Source: Pedobacter foliorum
GTDB lineage: Bacteria > Bacteroidota > Bacteroidia > Sphingobacteriales > Sphingobacteriaceae
DNA length: 64,000 nt
Reading direction: 5' to 3'
Assembly: GCF_013266735.1 (NCBI RefSeq)
Contig: NZ_JABSNU010000009.1
Coordinates: forward strand, 165,410-229,409
Shown: positions 1 to 8,563 of the stretch, in pieces
Position numbering within the stretch: the first letter of the stretch is position 1
How the letters are laid out: each line of letters opens with the position of its first letter
The notes under the pieces: model-generated
Database searches by the model: none
What the model saw: only the letters and a program-made list of their open reading frames with translations
What the model was told of the DNA's origin: nothing
Made by a program: the position numbers and the translations under genes

Positions 1-2
1 TT

Positions 3-92
3 GTTGCCTCTGAGAAAAAAGTAAAATTAGAGGATATGCAGAAGTTTGGAACAGTTACCAAACTAACATTAGAGCAGATATTTGGGTACTAA
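3..92 (+). CDS. C-terminal end of an unidentified protein (partial)
   Basis: The window opens inside a gene. One frame reads 29 codons without a stop to TAA at 90-92, ending in LTLEQIFGY. A strong hairpin follows 18 nt later, as expected of a gene end. The visible residues are charged and carry no motif I recognise, so no function is assigned. The rest of the gene lies to the left of the window. Confidence 0.6.
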   Translation, partial: VASEKKVKLEDMQKFGTVTKLTLEQIFGY

Positions 93-110
93 TATTCAAA
101 AATGCGCATA

Positions 111-154
111 AATAAGAAGCCCCTGATCAATATATTGATCAGGGGCTTCTTATT
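111..154. terminator. Bidirectional hairpin terminator
   Basis: A perfect palindrome with 20-bp arms (111-130 and 135-154) around TATA. The stem has a GC-rich centre (AGCCCCTGATC) and A-rich/T-rich flanks, so each strand ends in a T-rich tract. It lies between a plus-strand gene end (92) and a minus-strand gene end (162) and probably terminates both. Confidence 0.85.
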
Positions 155-161
155 TATAGTT

Positions 162-347
162 TTAAAGGGACTTTATCCACGTTACCAGTTCATCTCTGGT
201 TTTTCCAGTTTTCTGCTGTAACTTACCTAGCAACTCATCATCTTTACCTTCTTCGTGTTTCAAGTCATCCTCGGTTAAGTCAGCATATGCTTGTTTCACT
301 TTCCCCTTAATTTCATTCCATTTTCCTTTTAATTCTAACTTATCCAT
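162..347 (-). CDS. CsbD family stress-response protein
   Basis: A 61-residue, highly charged soluble protein. It begins MDKLELKGKWNEIKGKVKQ, the signature opening of the CsbD family (general-stress proteins first seen in the Bacillus SigB regulon). It continues with the usual acidic middle (LTEDDLKHEEGKDDELLGKL) and full family length. The biochemical role of CsbD proteins is not established. It is a single gene on the minus strand, 67 nt downstream of acs, so read-through from acs is possible. I see no clear own promoter upstream. Confidence 0.9.
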   Translation of the reverse strand: MDKLELKGKWNEIKGKVKQAYADLTEDDLKHEEGKDDELLGKLQQKTGKTRDELVTWIKSL

Positions 348-414
348 GATAGTTTTATTTTATGTTTTACAATAAATAGATACTATACGAACAGGATTAA
401 GGAATAATTGTTTG

Positions 415-2307
415 TTACTTTTTTGCTTTTTCAATAATCTCATCAACTACTGCCGGATCTAGAAGCGTTGTAATATCTCCTAAGTTACTAGTATCTCCTT
501 CAGCAATTTTCCTTAAAATACGGCGCATGATTTTGCCGGATCTTGTTTTAGGTAATCCTGAAACGAAAAGTATTTTATCCGGTTTAGCTATCGCCCCAAT
601 AACACGGGTAACGGTCTGAAGAATATCCTTACGTGTTAAGTCCTCGTCTGAGTGTACATTAGGATTGATCACAAAAGCATATATACCCTGGCCTTTTACC
701 TCATGAGGAAAACCTACAACAGCGCTTTCTACAACACCAGCATGCATGTTAATTGCGTTTTCAACTTCAGCTGTTCCAATTCTATGTCCAGATACGTTGA
801 TTACATCATCTACCCTACCGGTAATTCTGTAATAACCATCCTCGTCTCTTAAGCAACCATCACCTGTAAAGTACATATTCTCATAAGTAGAGAAATAAGT
901 TTGCTTACAACGTTCATGATCTCCATAAGTTGTGCGCAACATACCAGGCCAAGGGAATTTAATACAAAGGTTACCACTTACTCCATTACCTTCAATTTCA
1001 TTGCCTTGCTCATCAACTAAAACCGGCTGTATACCCGGCAAAGGAAGTGTTGCAAAACTTGGTTTAGTTGGTGTTACAAAAGCTATTGGAGAAATCATAA
1101 TACCACCGGTTTCTGTTTGCCACCAGGTATCAACAATTGGGCAATTGCTTTTGCCTATATTTTCATCAAACCAATGCCATGCTTCTTCGTTTATAGGTTC
1201 TCCTACCGATCCTAAAACTCTTAGCGAACTTAAGTCGACCCCTTCAAGAGGCTGTAGTCCAAAACTCATTAGAGAACGGATTGCAGTTGGCGCAGTATAT
1301 AAAATGTTTACTTTATGTTTTTCTACTACCTGCCACATTCTAGAAGCGTCAGGATAGGTAGGAATACCTTCGAATATTACAGTTGTTGCTCCTTGCGAAA
1401 GTGGACCATAAACAATATAAGAATGCCCTGTAATCCAGCCAATATCTGCTGTACAGAAGAACACTTCATCAGGCTGATAATTAAACACATTAGAAAACGT
1501 GTATCCGGCATAAACCATATATCCACCAACAGTATGCACTACACCTTTTGGCTTACCTGTAGAGCCTGAAGTATATAATATAAATAACAAATCTTCGGCA
1601 TCCATTTCTTCGGCCGGACAATTTGTATCTACCAGTTTTATCTCATCTTCCCACCAAATGTCACGTCCCTTTAACATAGAAACAGGAGTTCTGGTATGGG
1701 TTAAAACGATAACTTTTGCAACCGAAGGGCAACCAATAAGTGCATCATCAATTACTTCTTTTAACTGAATTTGTTTATTCCCTCTAAATGCACCATCGGC
1801 AGTAATTACTACTCTACATTGTGCATCATTAATACGATCTGCAATAGATTTTGCAGAGAATCCGCCAAATACAACAGAATGGACAGCGCCTATACGTGCA
1901 CAGGCAAGTACGGCAACAGCCAACTCCGGAACCATTGGCATATAAATACAAACGCGATCTCCTTTTTGTACTCCGTTCTTTTTTAGAACGTTGGCAAATC
2001 GGCAAACCTGTTCGTGTAATATTTTATAACTTAAAGTGATACTATCTTTACTCGGATCATTGGGTTCCCAGATGATAGCAGGTTTATCCCCATTTTCAGC
2101 CAGATGGCGGTCGAGGCAATTTTCAGTGATGTTCAGTTTGGCGCCTTCGAACCACTTGATATTAGGTTCAGAGAAATTCCAGGAAAGTACTTTATCCCAT
2201 TTCTTTTTCCAAAGAAAATTATCGGCTATACCTGCCCAGAATTGTTCAGGTTGATCTACGCTTAACTGATAAGTCCTTTGATATTCTTCAAATGAATTAA
2301 TTTGCAT
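415..2307 (-). CDS. acs: Acetyl-CoA synthetase (acetate--CoA ligase)
   Basis: Activates acetate with ATP to acetyl-AMP and then to acetyl-CoA, feeding acetate into central metabolism. The 630-residue length is normal for Acs. Visible motifs are the AMP-binding loop YTSGSTGKPKG in the first half, DTWWQTETGG in the middle, the hinge segment TGRVDDVINVSGHRIGTAEVE, and near the C-terminus LPKTRSGKIMRRILRKI. The SGK lysine in the last motif is the residue acetylated by Pat-type enzymes in other Acs proteins. The start ATG lies about 24 nt below a good minus-strand -7 element. No acetate kinase or phosphotransacetylase is nearby. Confidence 0.97.
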   Translation of the reverse strand: MQINSFEEYQRTYQLSVDQPEQFWAGIADNFLWKKKWDKVLSWNFSEPNIKWFEGAKLNITENCLDRHLAENGDKPAIIWEPNDPSKDSITLSYKILHEQVCRFANVLKKNGVQKGDRVCIYMPMVPELAVAVLACARIGAVHSVVFGGFSAKSIADRINDAQCRVVITADGAFRGNKQIQLKEVIDDALIGCPSVAKVIVLTHTRTPVSMLKGRDIWWEDEIKLVDTNCPAEEMDAEDLLFILYTSGSTGKPKGVVHTVGGYMVYAGYTFSNVFNYQPDEVFFCTADIGWITGHSYIVYGPLSQGATTVIFEGIPTYPDASRMWQVVEKHKVNILYTAPTAIRSLMSFGLQPLEGVDLSSLRVLGSVGEPINEEAWHWFDENIGKSNCPIVDTWWQTETGGIMISPIAFVTPTKPSFATLPLPGIQPVLVDEQGNEIEGNGVSGNLCIKFPWPGMLRTTYGDHERCKQTYFSTYENMYFTGDGCLRDEDGYYRITGRVDDVINVSGHRIGTAEVENAINMHAGVVESAVVGFPHEVKGQGIYAFVINPNVHSDEDLTRKDILQTVTRVIGAIAKPDKILFVSGLPKTRSGKIMRRILRKIAEGDTSNLGDITTLLDPAVVDEIIEKAKK

Positions 2308-2334
2308 ATTTGGTTTATTTCAACAACTAAAATC

Positions 2335-2368
2335 CAAACTTAGATAAAATTGTGCTTTATAAAAACAA
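2335..2368 (-). promoter_or_regulatory. Probable acs promoter
   Basis: On the minus strand TAAGTTTG (2342-2335) fits the Bacteroidota -7 consensus TAnnTTTG exactly. A TTG (2368-2366) sits 23 nt upstream, slightly longer than the usual 19-21. The predicted transcript starts near 2331, giving a 5' leader of about 24 nt. Confidence 0.5.
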
Positions 2369-2429
2369 TTTTATTTATCTATATTATAGTGGTAAAAAAG
2401 AGTGTTCAGAAAGATACTTGGCTTCGGCT

Positions 2430-2524
2430 TTCTGCACAGCTTCTCCATACCTTCTGCGCACCTGATACACAAAAAGGTACTTTTTCTCGCAGAAGCTGCG
2501 CAGAACGTACGCAAGAGGTACGTT
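2430..2524. repeat. Two nested inverted repeats in the acs-rpmB gap
   Basis: The 374-nt gap between acs and rpmB holds two hairpins. The larger pairs TTCTGCACAGCTTCT (2430-2444) with AGAAGCTGCGCAGAA (2491-2505), 14 of 15 bases matching. The smaller pairs AACGTAC (2504-2510) with GTACGTT (2518-2524). The minus strand stays open across this stretch (66 codons), but that reading is cysteine- and arginine-rich and unlike neighbouring proteins, so I regard it as non-coding repeat DNA. Confidence 0.5.
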
Positions 2525-2601
2525 AAAAGTAATAACGAGGTCTTTATATTTACCACGGCTACTGCTAACAAATAATAAATGAAATTATTTTTGACTCTTA
2601 C

Positions 2602-2632
2602 TTGATGATTACAAATATTTTACTGATATTTG
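2602..2632 (+). promoter_or_regulatory. Probable rpmB operon promoter
   Basis: TTG at 2602-2604 is followed after 20 nt by GATATTTG (2625-2632), which matches TAnnTTTG in the TTTG part. Spacing is ideal for Bacteroidota sigma-A. The predicted start near 2636 leaves about 45 nt before the rpmB ATG. Confidence 0.55.
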
Positions 2633-2681
2633 CACACTCTTAAAAAATAAAGAAGAACAATTAATAAATATATTTAAAGGC

Positions 2682-2915
2682 ATGTCTAGAGTTTGTGATT
2701 TAACCGGAAAAATGGCAATGACAGGTTTTAATGTTTCTCACTCAAACGTTAAAACCAAGCGTAAGTTTTATCCCAACTTACAACTTCAGAAATTTTATAT
2801 TCCTGATGAGGATCGTTGGATAACACTGAAAGTATCTACTTCAGCTATCAAAACCATCAATAAAATTGGTATTACAGAAGCGATTAACCGCTTCATGAAA
2901 AAAGGATATTTGTAG
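2682..2915 (+). CDS. rpmB: 50S ribosomal protein L28 (bL28)
   Basis: Structural protein of the large ribosomal subunit. The 77 residues start MSRVCDLTGKMAMTGFNVSH, the typical L28 opening with one cysteine, followed by the conserved SNVKTKRKFYPNLQ segment. It is the first gene of a ribosomal/targeting cluster rpmB-rpmG-DUF4295-ftsY, with a promoter at 2602-2632. Confidence 0.97.
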   Translation: MSRVCDLTGKMAMTGFNVSHSNVKTKRKFYPNLQLQKFYIPDEDRWITLKVSTSAIKTINKIGITEAINRFMKKGYL

Positions 2916-2955
2916 AAACATTGGTTGATGTGAAATCAACCTTAATATTAATAAA

Positions 2956-3138
2956 ATGGCAAAAAAAGGTAACAGAGTACAAGTTATTCTAGAGTGTACA
3001 GAACATAGAACCAGTGGCATGCCTGGTGCTTCTAGATATATCACTACTAAAAACCGTAAAAACACTACTGAGAGATTAGAGTTGAAAAAATTCAATCCAG
3101 TGTTGAGAAAAGTAACTGTACACAAAGAAATTAAGTAA
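2956..3138 (+). CDS. rpmG: 50S ribosomal protein L33 (bL33)
   Basis: Large-subunit protein of 60 residues (MAKKGNRVQVILECTEHR...). It has only one cysteine, so this is the zinc-independent (C-minus) form of L33. The tail with FNPVLRKVTVHKE is family-typical. It starts 40 nt after rpmB and is followed by the DUF4295 gene after 38 nt, so the three are probably co-transcribed. Confidence 0.96.
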   Translation: MAKKGNRVQVILECTEHRTSGMPGASRYITTKNRKNTTERLELKKFNPVLRKVTVHKEIK

Positions 3139-3176
3139 TACATTTAGTATTTAACTAAATACAATCTATTTAGATC

Positions 3177-3335
3177 ATGGCAAAAAAGGTAGTTGCTACC
3201 CTGAAAACGGGTAAAGGAAAAGAATATTCGAAAGTTATTACAATGACTAAGTCGCCAAAATCTGGTGCTTATTCTTTCAAAGAAGTTATTGTTCACAACG
3301 ATCACGTTCAAGATGCTATTGCATCTAAAAAATAA
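3177..3335 (+). CDS. DUF4295 family small basic protein
   Basis: A 52-residue ORF, ATG at 3177 and TAA at 3333, beginning MAKKVVATLKTGKGKEYSKV and ending DAIASKK. It is lysine-rich and soluble. Its position between rpmG and ftsY and its sequence match DUF4295, a small protein that, from memory, is found in this same place across Bacteroidota. The size, charge and location suggest a ribosome-associated protein, but the function is unproven. A terminator hairpin follows 20 nt after the stop. Confidence 0.9.
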   Translation: MAKKVVATLKTGKGKEYSKVITMTKSPKSGAYSFKEVIVHNDHVQDAIASKK

Positions 3336-3355
3336 TTTTAATATTTTATAATATT

Positions 3356-3391
3356 AAAGCCGTCCCTTTATACTGGGAGGGCTTTTTTTGT
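3356..3391 (+). terminator. Intrinsic terminator after DUF4295
   Basis: AAAGCC(G)TCCC at 3356-3366 pairs with GGGA(G)GGCTTT at 3375-3385, with one internal G/G mismatch, and runs into a T-rich tract (3383-3395). It separates the small ribosomal genes from ftsY and could act as a partial terminator that lowers ftsY expression. Confidence 0.8.
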
Positions 3392-3407
3392 TTTTCTATA
3401 CATTCTT

Positions 3408-4370
3408 ATGGGTTTATTTGATTTTTTTAAGAAAAAAGAGACCGCGCCTGAAGCGCAGGAAGCTCTCGACAAGGGATTAGAGAAAACTAAAGAGGGTTTT
3501 TTAAGTAAAATCACTAAAGCTGTAGCAGGTAAATCTACTGTCGATGATGATGTACTTGATAACCTGGAAGAAGTTTTGGTAACCTCCGATGTTGGTGTAA
3601 CTACCACATTGAAGATTATCGATCGCATACAGAAACGTGTAGCAAAGGACAAATACTTATCTACCTCCGAGCTAAACAATCTTCTGCGTGATGAGATCCA
3701 GTTGTTACTGGCAGAAAATAACAGCAACGATTTCAGAAGCTTTGAATATGGTAATCATAAGCCATATGTAATTATGGTAGTTGGTGTAAATGGTGTGGGT
3801 AAAACCACAACCATAGGTAAACTTGCACATAAACTTAAAGCAGAAAACCTTAAAGTTGTTTTAGGTGCCGCCGATACTTTTAGAGCCGCAGCGGTTGAGC
3901 AAATTAAACTTTGGGGTGAACGTGTTGGAGTGCGTGTTGTAGCTCAGGCAATGGGTTCCGATCCAGCCTCTGTAGCATTCGACACTTTACAGTCGGCCGT
4001 TGCCAATGGCGAAGACGTGGTAATTATAGATACTGCCGGTCGTTTGCACAACAAGGTTGGTTTAATGAACGAATTGGGTAAAATTAAAAATGTGATGCAA
4101 AAGGTAATACCTGGTGCACCACACGAAATATTATTGGTGCTTGATGGTTCAACTGGTCAAAATGCTTTTGAACAGTGCAAACAGTTTACTGAAGCAACTG
4201 ATGTTAATGCCCTTGCTATTACGAAATTAGATGGAACTGCTAAAGGTGGTGTTGTTATCGGCATCTCTGACCAGTTTAAAATACCTGTAAAATACATAGG
4301 CGTTGGCGAAAGCATGAACGACCTGCAATTATTTGATAAAAAGGCTTTCGTTGATAGCTTGTTTAAATAA
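3408..4370 (+). CDS. ftsY: Signal recognition particle receptor FtsY
   Basis: GTPase that docks SRP-ribosome complexes at the inner membrane for co-translational insertion. It has 320 residues: a short acidic/basic N-terminal stretch (MGLFDFFKKKE, likely membrane-contacting), then the N domain and the G domain. The G-domain motifs are GVNGVGKTT (126-134), DTFRAAA (156-162), DTAGR (208-212) and TKLDGTAKGG (272-281). The long acidic A domain of E. coli FtsY is absent, as usual in Bacteroidota. It begins just after a terminator, so some transcription may come from a promoter I cannot place. Confidence 0.97.
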   Translation: MGLFDFFKKKETAPEAQEALDKGLEKTKEGFLSKITKAVAGKSTVDDDVLDNLEEVLVTSDVGVTTTLKIIDRIQKRVAKDKYLSTSELNNLLRDEIQLLLAENNSNDFRSFEYGNHKPYVIMVVGVNGVGKTTTIGKLAHKLKAENLKVVLGAADTFRAAAVEQIKLWGERVGVRVVAQAMGSDPASVAFDTLQSAVANGEDVVIIDTAGRLHNKVGLMNELGKIKNVMQKVIPGAPHEILLVLDGSTGQNAFEQCKQFTEATDVNALAITKLDGTAKGGVVIGISDQFKIPVKYIGVGESMNDLQLFDKKAFVDSLFK

Positions 4371-4377
4371 AACAATC

Positions 4378-4447
4378 GTCATCCTGACCTCGAAAGAGAA
4401 AAGCTATCATGCATGTCCAAGATCCTGAAATAAATTCAGGATGACGT
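4378..4447. repeat. Interspersed palindromic element, copy 1 (short, diverged)
   Basis: Begins CGTCATCCTGA (4378-4388) and ends TTCAGGATGACG (4436-4447), so its termini are inverted repeats. The inner core AAGAGAAA is present, but the rest of the core differs from the other copies (32063, 32211, 51667, 63701). It lies in the 127-nt gap between ftsY and rimO, which run in the same direction, so it can form a hairpin in an mRNA that spans both. Confidence 0.75.
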
Positions 4448-4497
4448 GAAATACAGACAAGCATAAAAGAAATAAAAAATATACTGACTTACAAAAC

Positions 4498-5832
4498 ATG
4501 AATACAAAAACTTCCACAAAAATAATCCCTGTCAAAAAACCAAAGATCAACGTAATCACACTGGGCTGCTCCAAAAACACTTACGACTCTGAAGTTTTGA
4601 TGGGTCAGTTGCGCGGAAACAGTTTAGATGTTGTTCATGAATCGAATAAGATTGGCAAAGACGATATCGTAGTAATCAATACTTGCGGTTTTATCGACAA
4701 TGCAAAACAGGAATCAATTGATACCATACTGCAATACAGTCAACTAAAAGATGAAGGTAAAGTAGGAAAAGTAATTGTAACAGGATGCTTATCGGAACGT
4801 TACAAACCTGAATTAGAATCAGAAATCACCAATGTTGATGCCTTCTTTGGTACCAACGATTTAAATAATTTATTGCACTCTTTAGGTGCAAATTACAAAC
4901 ATGAGCTAATTGGTGAACGCTTGTTAACCACTCCTTCTCATTACGCTTATTTCAAAATTGCAGAAGGCTGTAACAGACCTTGTTCTTTTTGTGCTATCCC
5001 ACTGATGCGTGGTAAACACGTATCTCGTGATATGGAAGAATTAGTAAATGAAGCTAAAATATTAGCAGCTAATGGCACCAAAGAGCTGATCTTAATTGCT
5101 CAGGATCTTACTTATTATGGTCTGGACATTTATGGAAAACGTAATCTTGATGAGTTATTACGCAGATTATCTGACGTAAAAGGAATCGAGTGGATCAGAC
5201 TTCAATACGCCTACCCTTCTGGTTTCCCAATGGAAATTCTAGATGCCATGAACGAGCGTGAGAACATCTGCAAGTATTTAGATATGCCTTTACAGCACAT
5301 TACAGATAACATGCTGAAATCTATGCGTCGTGGTATTACTAAACAAAAAACCATCGACATCGTAAACGAGATTAGAGCTAAAGTACCTGGTATCGCTATG
5401 CGTACTACTTTAATTTGCGGATACCCTGGAGAAACTGAGCAGGATTTTGAAGAGATGCTTAGCTGGGTTGAGGAAACTCGTTTCGACAGATTAGGATGTT
5501 TCACCTATTCTCATGAAGAAAAAACACATGCACATAATTTAGTTGATGATGTCCCTGATGAAGTAAAACAGGAACGTGTTGATGCTATTATGGAATTACA
5601 ACAAGGTATCTCTTTCGACATAAACCAAGATAAAGTAGGTAAAACCTATAAAGTTTTGATAGATAGAAAAGAGGGTGATTTCTTTATTGGCCGTACTGAA
5701 TTTGATTCTCCGGAAGTTGATAATGAAGTTCTAATTGATGCTGCAACAGGTTATGCAGCCAATGGAACCTTTGTAAATGTTAAGATTGATCGCGCCGAAG
5801 ATTTCGATCTATATGGACAGATTGTAAAATAA
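4498..5832 (+). CDS. rimO: Ribosomal protein S12 methylthiotransferase RimO
   Basis: Radical-SAM enzyme that adds a methylthio group to a conserved aspartate of ribosomal protein S12. It has 444 residues. The N-terminal MTTase domain has its three cluster cysteines (C24, C63, C97), the radical-SAM motif is CNRPCSFC (C158, C162, C165), and a C-terminal TRAM domain follows (from about 375). The sequence SKNTYDSE near the N-terminus favours RimO over MiaB. Its location after ftsY fits a translation-related cluster. Confidence 0.96.
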   Translation: MNTKTSTKIIPVKKPKINVITLGCSKNTYDSEVLMGQLRGNSLDVVHESNKIGKDDIVVINTCGFIDNAKQESIDTILQYSQLKDEGKVGKVIVTGCLSERYKPELESEITNVDAFFGTNDLNNLLHSLGANYKHELIGERLLTTPSHYAYFKIAEGCNRPCSFCAIPLMRGKHVSRDMEELVNEAKILAANGTKELILIAQDLTYYGLDIYGKRNLDELLRRLSDVKGIEWIRLQYAYPSGFPMEILDAMNERENICKYLDMPLQHITDNMLKSMRRGITKQKTIDIVNEIRAKVPGIAMRTTLICGYPGETEQDFEEMLSWVEETRFDRLGCFTYSHEEKTHAHNLVDDVPDEVKQERVDAIMELQQGISFDINQDKVGKTYKVLIDRKEGDFFIGRTEFDSPEVDNEVLIDAATGYAANGTFVNVKIDRAEDFDLYGQIVK

Positions 5833-5878
5833 AGGCTTCATATTTAGATTTATAGTTTATTAGCTTAAATTCGTAACA

Positions 5879-7465
5879 ATGCAAGCTAAATACATCTCTT
5901 ATCAGGAAACTAATGCGTTCTCTTCCACCGTACTAGATTACATTGGAAAAAATGAGAAACTGAGCTCTTTTTATAAGTATAAACCGGATTTTTCTGGTTT
6001 TGCTAAAGCTATTGCTGAACGAAATTTTAGTGCTGACAGAGCAACTCTGGTCAGCACTTTACAAAAGCAGTATTCATCAATTAGCCTTTCGCCTCTAGTA
6101 AAAGCCAACATTGAGCTATTAGCTGACAAAAAAACTTTTACCATTACTACCGGCCATCAGCTAAATATATTTACCGGTCCCTTATATTTTATCTATAAAA
6201 TAGTTACAGCAATTAACCTTGCTATTGATTTAAAACAGCAATTCCCTGATTACAATTTTGTGCCTGTTTATTGGATGGCAACAGAAGATCATGATTTTGA
6301 GGAAATCAATCATACAAAGGTTGAGGATAAAATGCTTACCTGGAATAAAAATGCTAGTGGCGCAACCGGAAGGTTAGGCACTGCTGATATTGCTGAAGTG
6401 CTTACCGCTTACAAAGGATACCTTGGTATAAGCGAAAATGGCATCAAGTTTTCTAAAATAGTTGATCAGGCTTATGCAAAAAACGAAAAACTCAGTGATG
6501 CTACCCGCGAACTAGTAGATTCACTTTTCAGTAAGTATGGTTTAGTTTGTGTAGATGCAGATGATCATAATCTTAAAAGTCAATTTGCCGAGATTATCTA
6601 TAAAGACATAACTGAAGAAAACAGTTTCAAATACATCAGTAAAACTAATGCTGATCTGGAAGCTCTTGGTTACAAAACTCAGGTTAATCCCAGGGAAATC
6701 AATTTCTTTTACATGATTGATGGCTTAAGAGAGCGTATTGTTGAAGAAAACGGCCTCTATCAAGTGATGAATTCTTCTATCGAATTCACTAAAGAAGAAC
6801 TTCAAAAAGAAATAAATACTTATCCTGAAAGATTTAGCCCTAACGTAGTAATGAGGCCGGTTTACCAGGAAGTAATACTTCCAAATCTGGCTTATATCGG
6901 AGGAGGTGCTGAAGTAACTTACTGGCTACAGCTAAAAGCAAACTTTGATCATTATAAGGTAGATTTCCCTGTCTTGCTATTGCGTAATTCCGCTATGGTT
7001 ATCGACAAAAGAAGCGAGGCCAGAATGGAAATCTTAGGAATCAGTCATAGAAATTTATTTAGCGAAACTGAAACCTTAAAAAACGAATGGGTTAAATCTC
7101 ACGTTAATTTTGAATTCTCTCTTGATAACGAAGAACGATCAGTAGCAGCTATTTTTGATCAAATAAAGCTTAATGCTTACAAAATAGATAAAAGTCTTTC
7201 TCAGTCCGCAGATGCGGCCAAAACCAGGGCTTTAAAACTAATCTCTACTCTGGAGAAAAAAATGTTAAGAGCCGAAAAGCGAAAGCATGTTACTTCATTC
7301 GCTCAAATAGAAAATCTTAAAGAAAAATTATTCCCTACAGGGGTGTTACAGGAAAGGGTGCTTAATATTGCTCCAATGGTGGTGCTTTATGGTGATGATT
7401 TTATTGATTCATTAGTTGCCACCTTTAAACCTTTAGACCACCAATTTACAGTTCTTTTTGCTTAA
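5879..7465 (+). CDS. bshC: Bacillithiol biosynthesis cysteine-adding enzyme BshC
   Basis: Predicted to ligate cysteine to glucosaminyl-malate, the last step of bacillithiol synthesis. The 528 residues include the family-typical core segment TGHQLNIFTGPLYFIYK (near 99-115), YWMATEDHDFEEINH (about 135-150) and a C-terminal coiled-coil region followed by LKEKLFPTGVLQER. Length matches the family. It follows rimO by 46 nt and precedes an Ldh-family gene by 8 nt. BshA and BshB are not in this window, so the rest of the pathway must be elsewhere if it operates. Confidence 0.93.
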   Translation: MQAKYISYQETNAFSSTVLDYIGKNEKLSSFYKYKPDFSGFAKAIAERNFSADRATLVSTLQKQYSSISLSPLVKANIELLADKKTFTITTGHQLNIFTGPLYFIYKIVTAINLAIDLKQQFPDYNFVPVYWMATEDHDFEEINHTKVEDKMLTWNKNASGATGRLGTADIAEVLTAYKGYLGISENGIKFSKIVDQAYAKNEKLSDATRELVDSLFSKYGLVCVDADDHNLKSQFAEIIYKDITEENSFKYISKTNADLEALGYKTQVNPREINFFYMIDGLRERIVEENGLYQVMNSSIEFTKEELQKEINTYPERFSPNVVMRPVYQEVILPNLAYIGGGAEVTYWLQLKANFDHYKVDFPVLLLRNSAMVIDKRSEARMEILGISHRNLFSETETLKNEWVKSHVNFEFSLDNEERSVAAIFDQIKLNAYKIDKSLSQSADAAKTRALKLISTLEKKMLRAEKRKHVTSFAQIENLKEKLFPTGVLQERVLNIAPMVVLYGDDFIDSLVATFKPLDHQFTVLFA

Positions 7466-7473
7466 AAAATCCA

Positions 7474-8556
7474 ATGACCTTTTACACTTTTACAGAAAAC
7501 AAATTACGCCAGTTTACAGAGAACGTATTTCTAAAAATGGGATGTCCGCTAGTAGATGCTCAATTGGCGGCTGACGTACTATTAAAATCTGATTTAAGGG
7601 GCATTGATTCTCATGGTGTAGCGCGCTTGAGTGGCTATGTTCGCCTATGGGAAAAGCAACGAATAAATGCAACGCCTACAATAAAAGTTGTTCATGAAAC
7701 TGCCACAACTGCCACTGTTGATGGCGATGGCGGTTTAGGTTTAGTAGTTGCACCTTTTGCTATGAAAATTGCAATTGAAAAGGCGCGTATTTATGGTAGC
7801 GGATGGGTTGCAGTTAAAAACTCAAATCACTTTGGTATTGCAGGCTACCATTCATTAATGGCAGTTGAACAGGAAATGATTGGTATTAGCATGACTAATG
7901 CGAGCCCCCTTGTTGCACCAACTTATTCTAATGAACGTCTACTGGGCACCAACCCAATGTGTTATGCTTTTCCGGCAGGCAAATACCCTCCTGTTATAGT
8001 TGATATGGCAACTGCCGCAGCTGCAAACGGAAAACTGGAGATTGCCCAAAGATCAAATCAGCCTATTCCAGAGGGATGGGTTCAGGATTCTTCAGGTAAT
8101 ACTTCTATAAATCCCCATCAATTAAAAGAAGGTGGTTCTTTGTTACCATTAGGTAGTGATAAAGATCATGGAAGCCATAAAGGTTATGGTTTGAGTGCTA
8201 CCGTAGATATTTTATCAGCAGTGTTATCAGGTGCAAATTATGGCCCTTGGGTACCACCATTTGTTGCTTTCCTAGAGCCACCTACCGATCCGGTTGGTGA
8301 AGGTATAGGACATTTTCTTGGTGCAATGAGAGTCGATGGCTTTAGGCCAGCACAAGACTTTAAGGATCATCTTGACAATTGGATTGAGCGTTTTAAAAGC
8401 GCTAAAACTGTTGATCCTGATAAAAAGGTAATTATTCCGGGAGAACCGGAATTTGCTTATGAACAAGATCGTCGAATTAATGGCATACCGTTAATTGATG
8501 TGGTTGTTAATGACTTAAACGAACTTGCCAAGAAACTTGAAATAGAGGGGCTATAA
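7474..8556 (+). CDS. Ldh family NAD(P)-dependent oxidoreductase (malate/L-lactate type)
   Basis: A 360-residue member of the malate/L-lactate/ureidoglycolate dehydrogenase superfamily, distinct from classical Rossmann dehydrogenases. Recognised by SDLRGIDSHGVARL (about 44-57, with the conserved His), AVKNSNHFGIAGYH (about 112-125), GTNPMCYAFPAG and DMATAAAANGKLE. The substrate (malate, lactate, sulpholactate or ureidoglycolate) cannot be told from sequence. It follows bshC by 8 nt and is probably co-transcribed. Its last codons overlap the end of the convergent fucosidase gene by 6 bp. Confidence 0.9.
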   Translation: MTFYTFTENKLRQFTENVFLKMGCPLVDAQLAADVLLKSDLRGIDSHGVARLSGYVRLWEKQRINATPTIKVVHETATTATVDGDGGLGLVVAPFAMKIAIEKARIYGSGWVAVKNSNHFGIAGYHSLMAVEQEMIGISMTNASPLVAPTYSNERLLGTNPMCYAFPAGKYPPVIVDMATAAAANGKLEIAQRSNQPIPEGWVQDSSGNTSINPHQLKEGGSLLPLGSDKDHGSHKGYGLSATVDILSAVLSGANYGPWVPPFVAFLEPPTDPVGEGIGHFLGAMRVDGFRPAQDFKDHLDNWIERFKSAKTVDPDKKVIIPGEPEFAYEQDRRINGIPLIDVVVNDLNELAKKLEIEGL

Positions 8557-8563
8557 AGCCCCT
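8546..8563. terminator. Hairpin formed by two overlapping stop codons
   Basis: AGGGGCT (8546-8552) pairs with AGCCCCT (8557-8563) around ATAA, followed by TTTAAA. The hairpin contains the TAA of the plus-strand dehydrogenase (8554-8556) and the TAG of the minus-strand fucosidase (8553-8551). It probably ends transcription of both converging genes. Confidence 0.65.

Noticed and set aside
932..1357. Open frame of 141 codons on the plus strand inside acs
   Set aside because: It is antisense to well-conserved Acs motifs; its own sequence has no recognisable features. Many similar antisense or out-of-frame ORFs across the window were left out for the same reason.
2371..2571. 66-codon minus-strand ORF upstream of rpmB
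   Set aside because: It is built almost entirely from the inverted repeats at 2430-2524 and is rich in Cys and Arg unlike neighbours; better read as repeat DNA.
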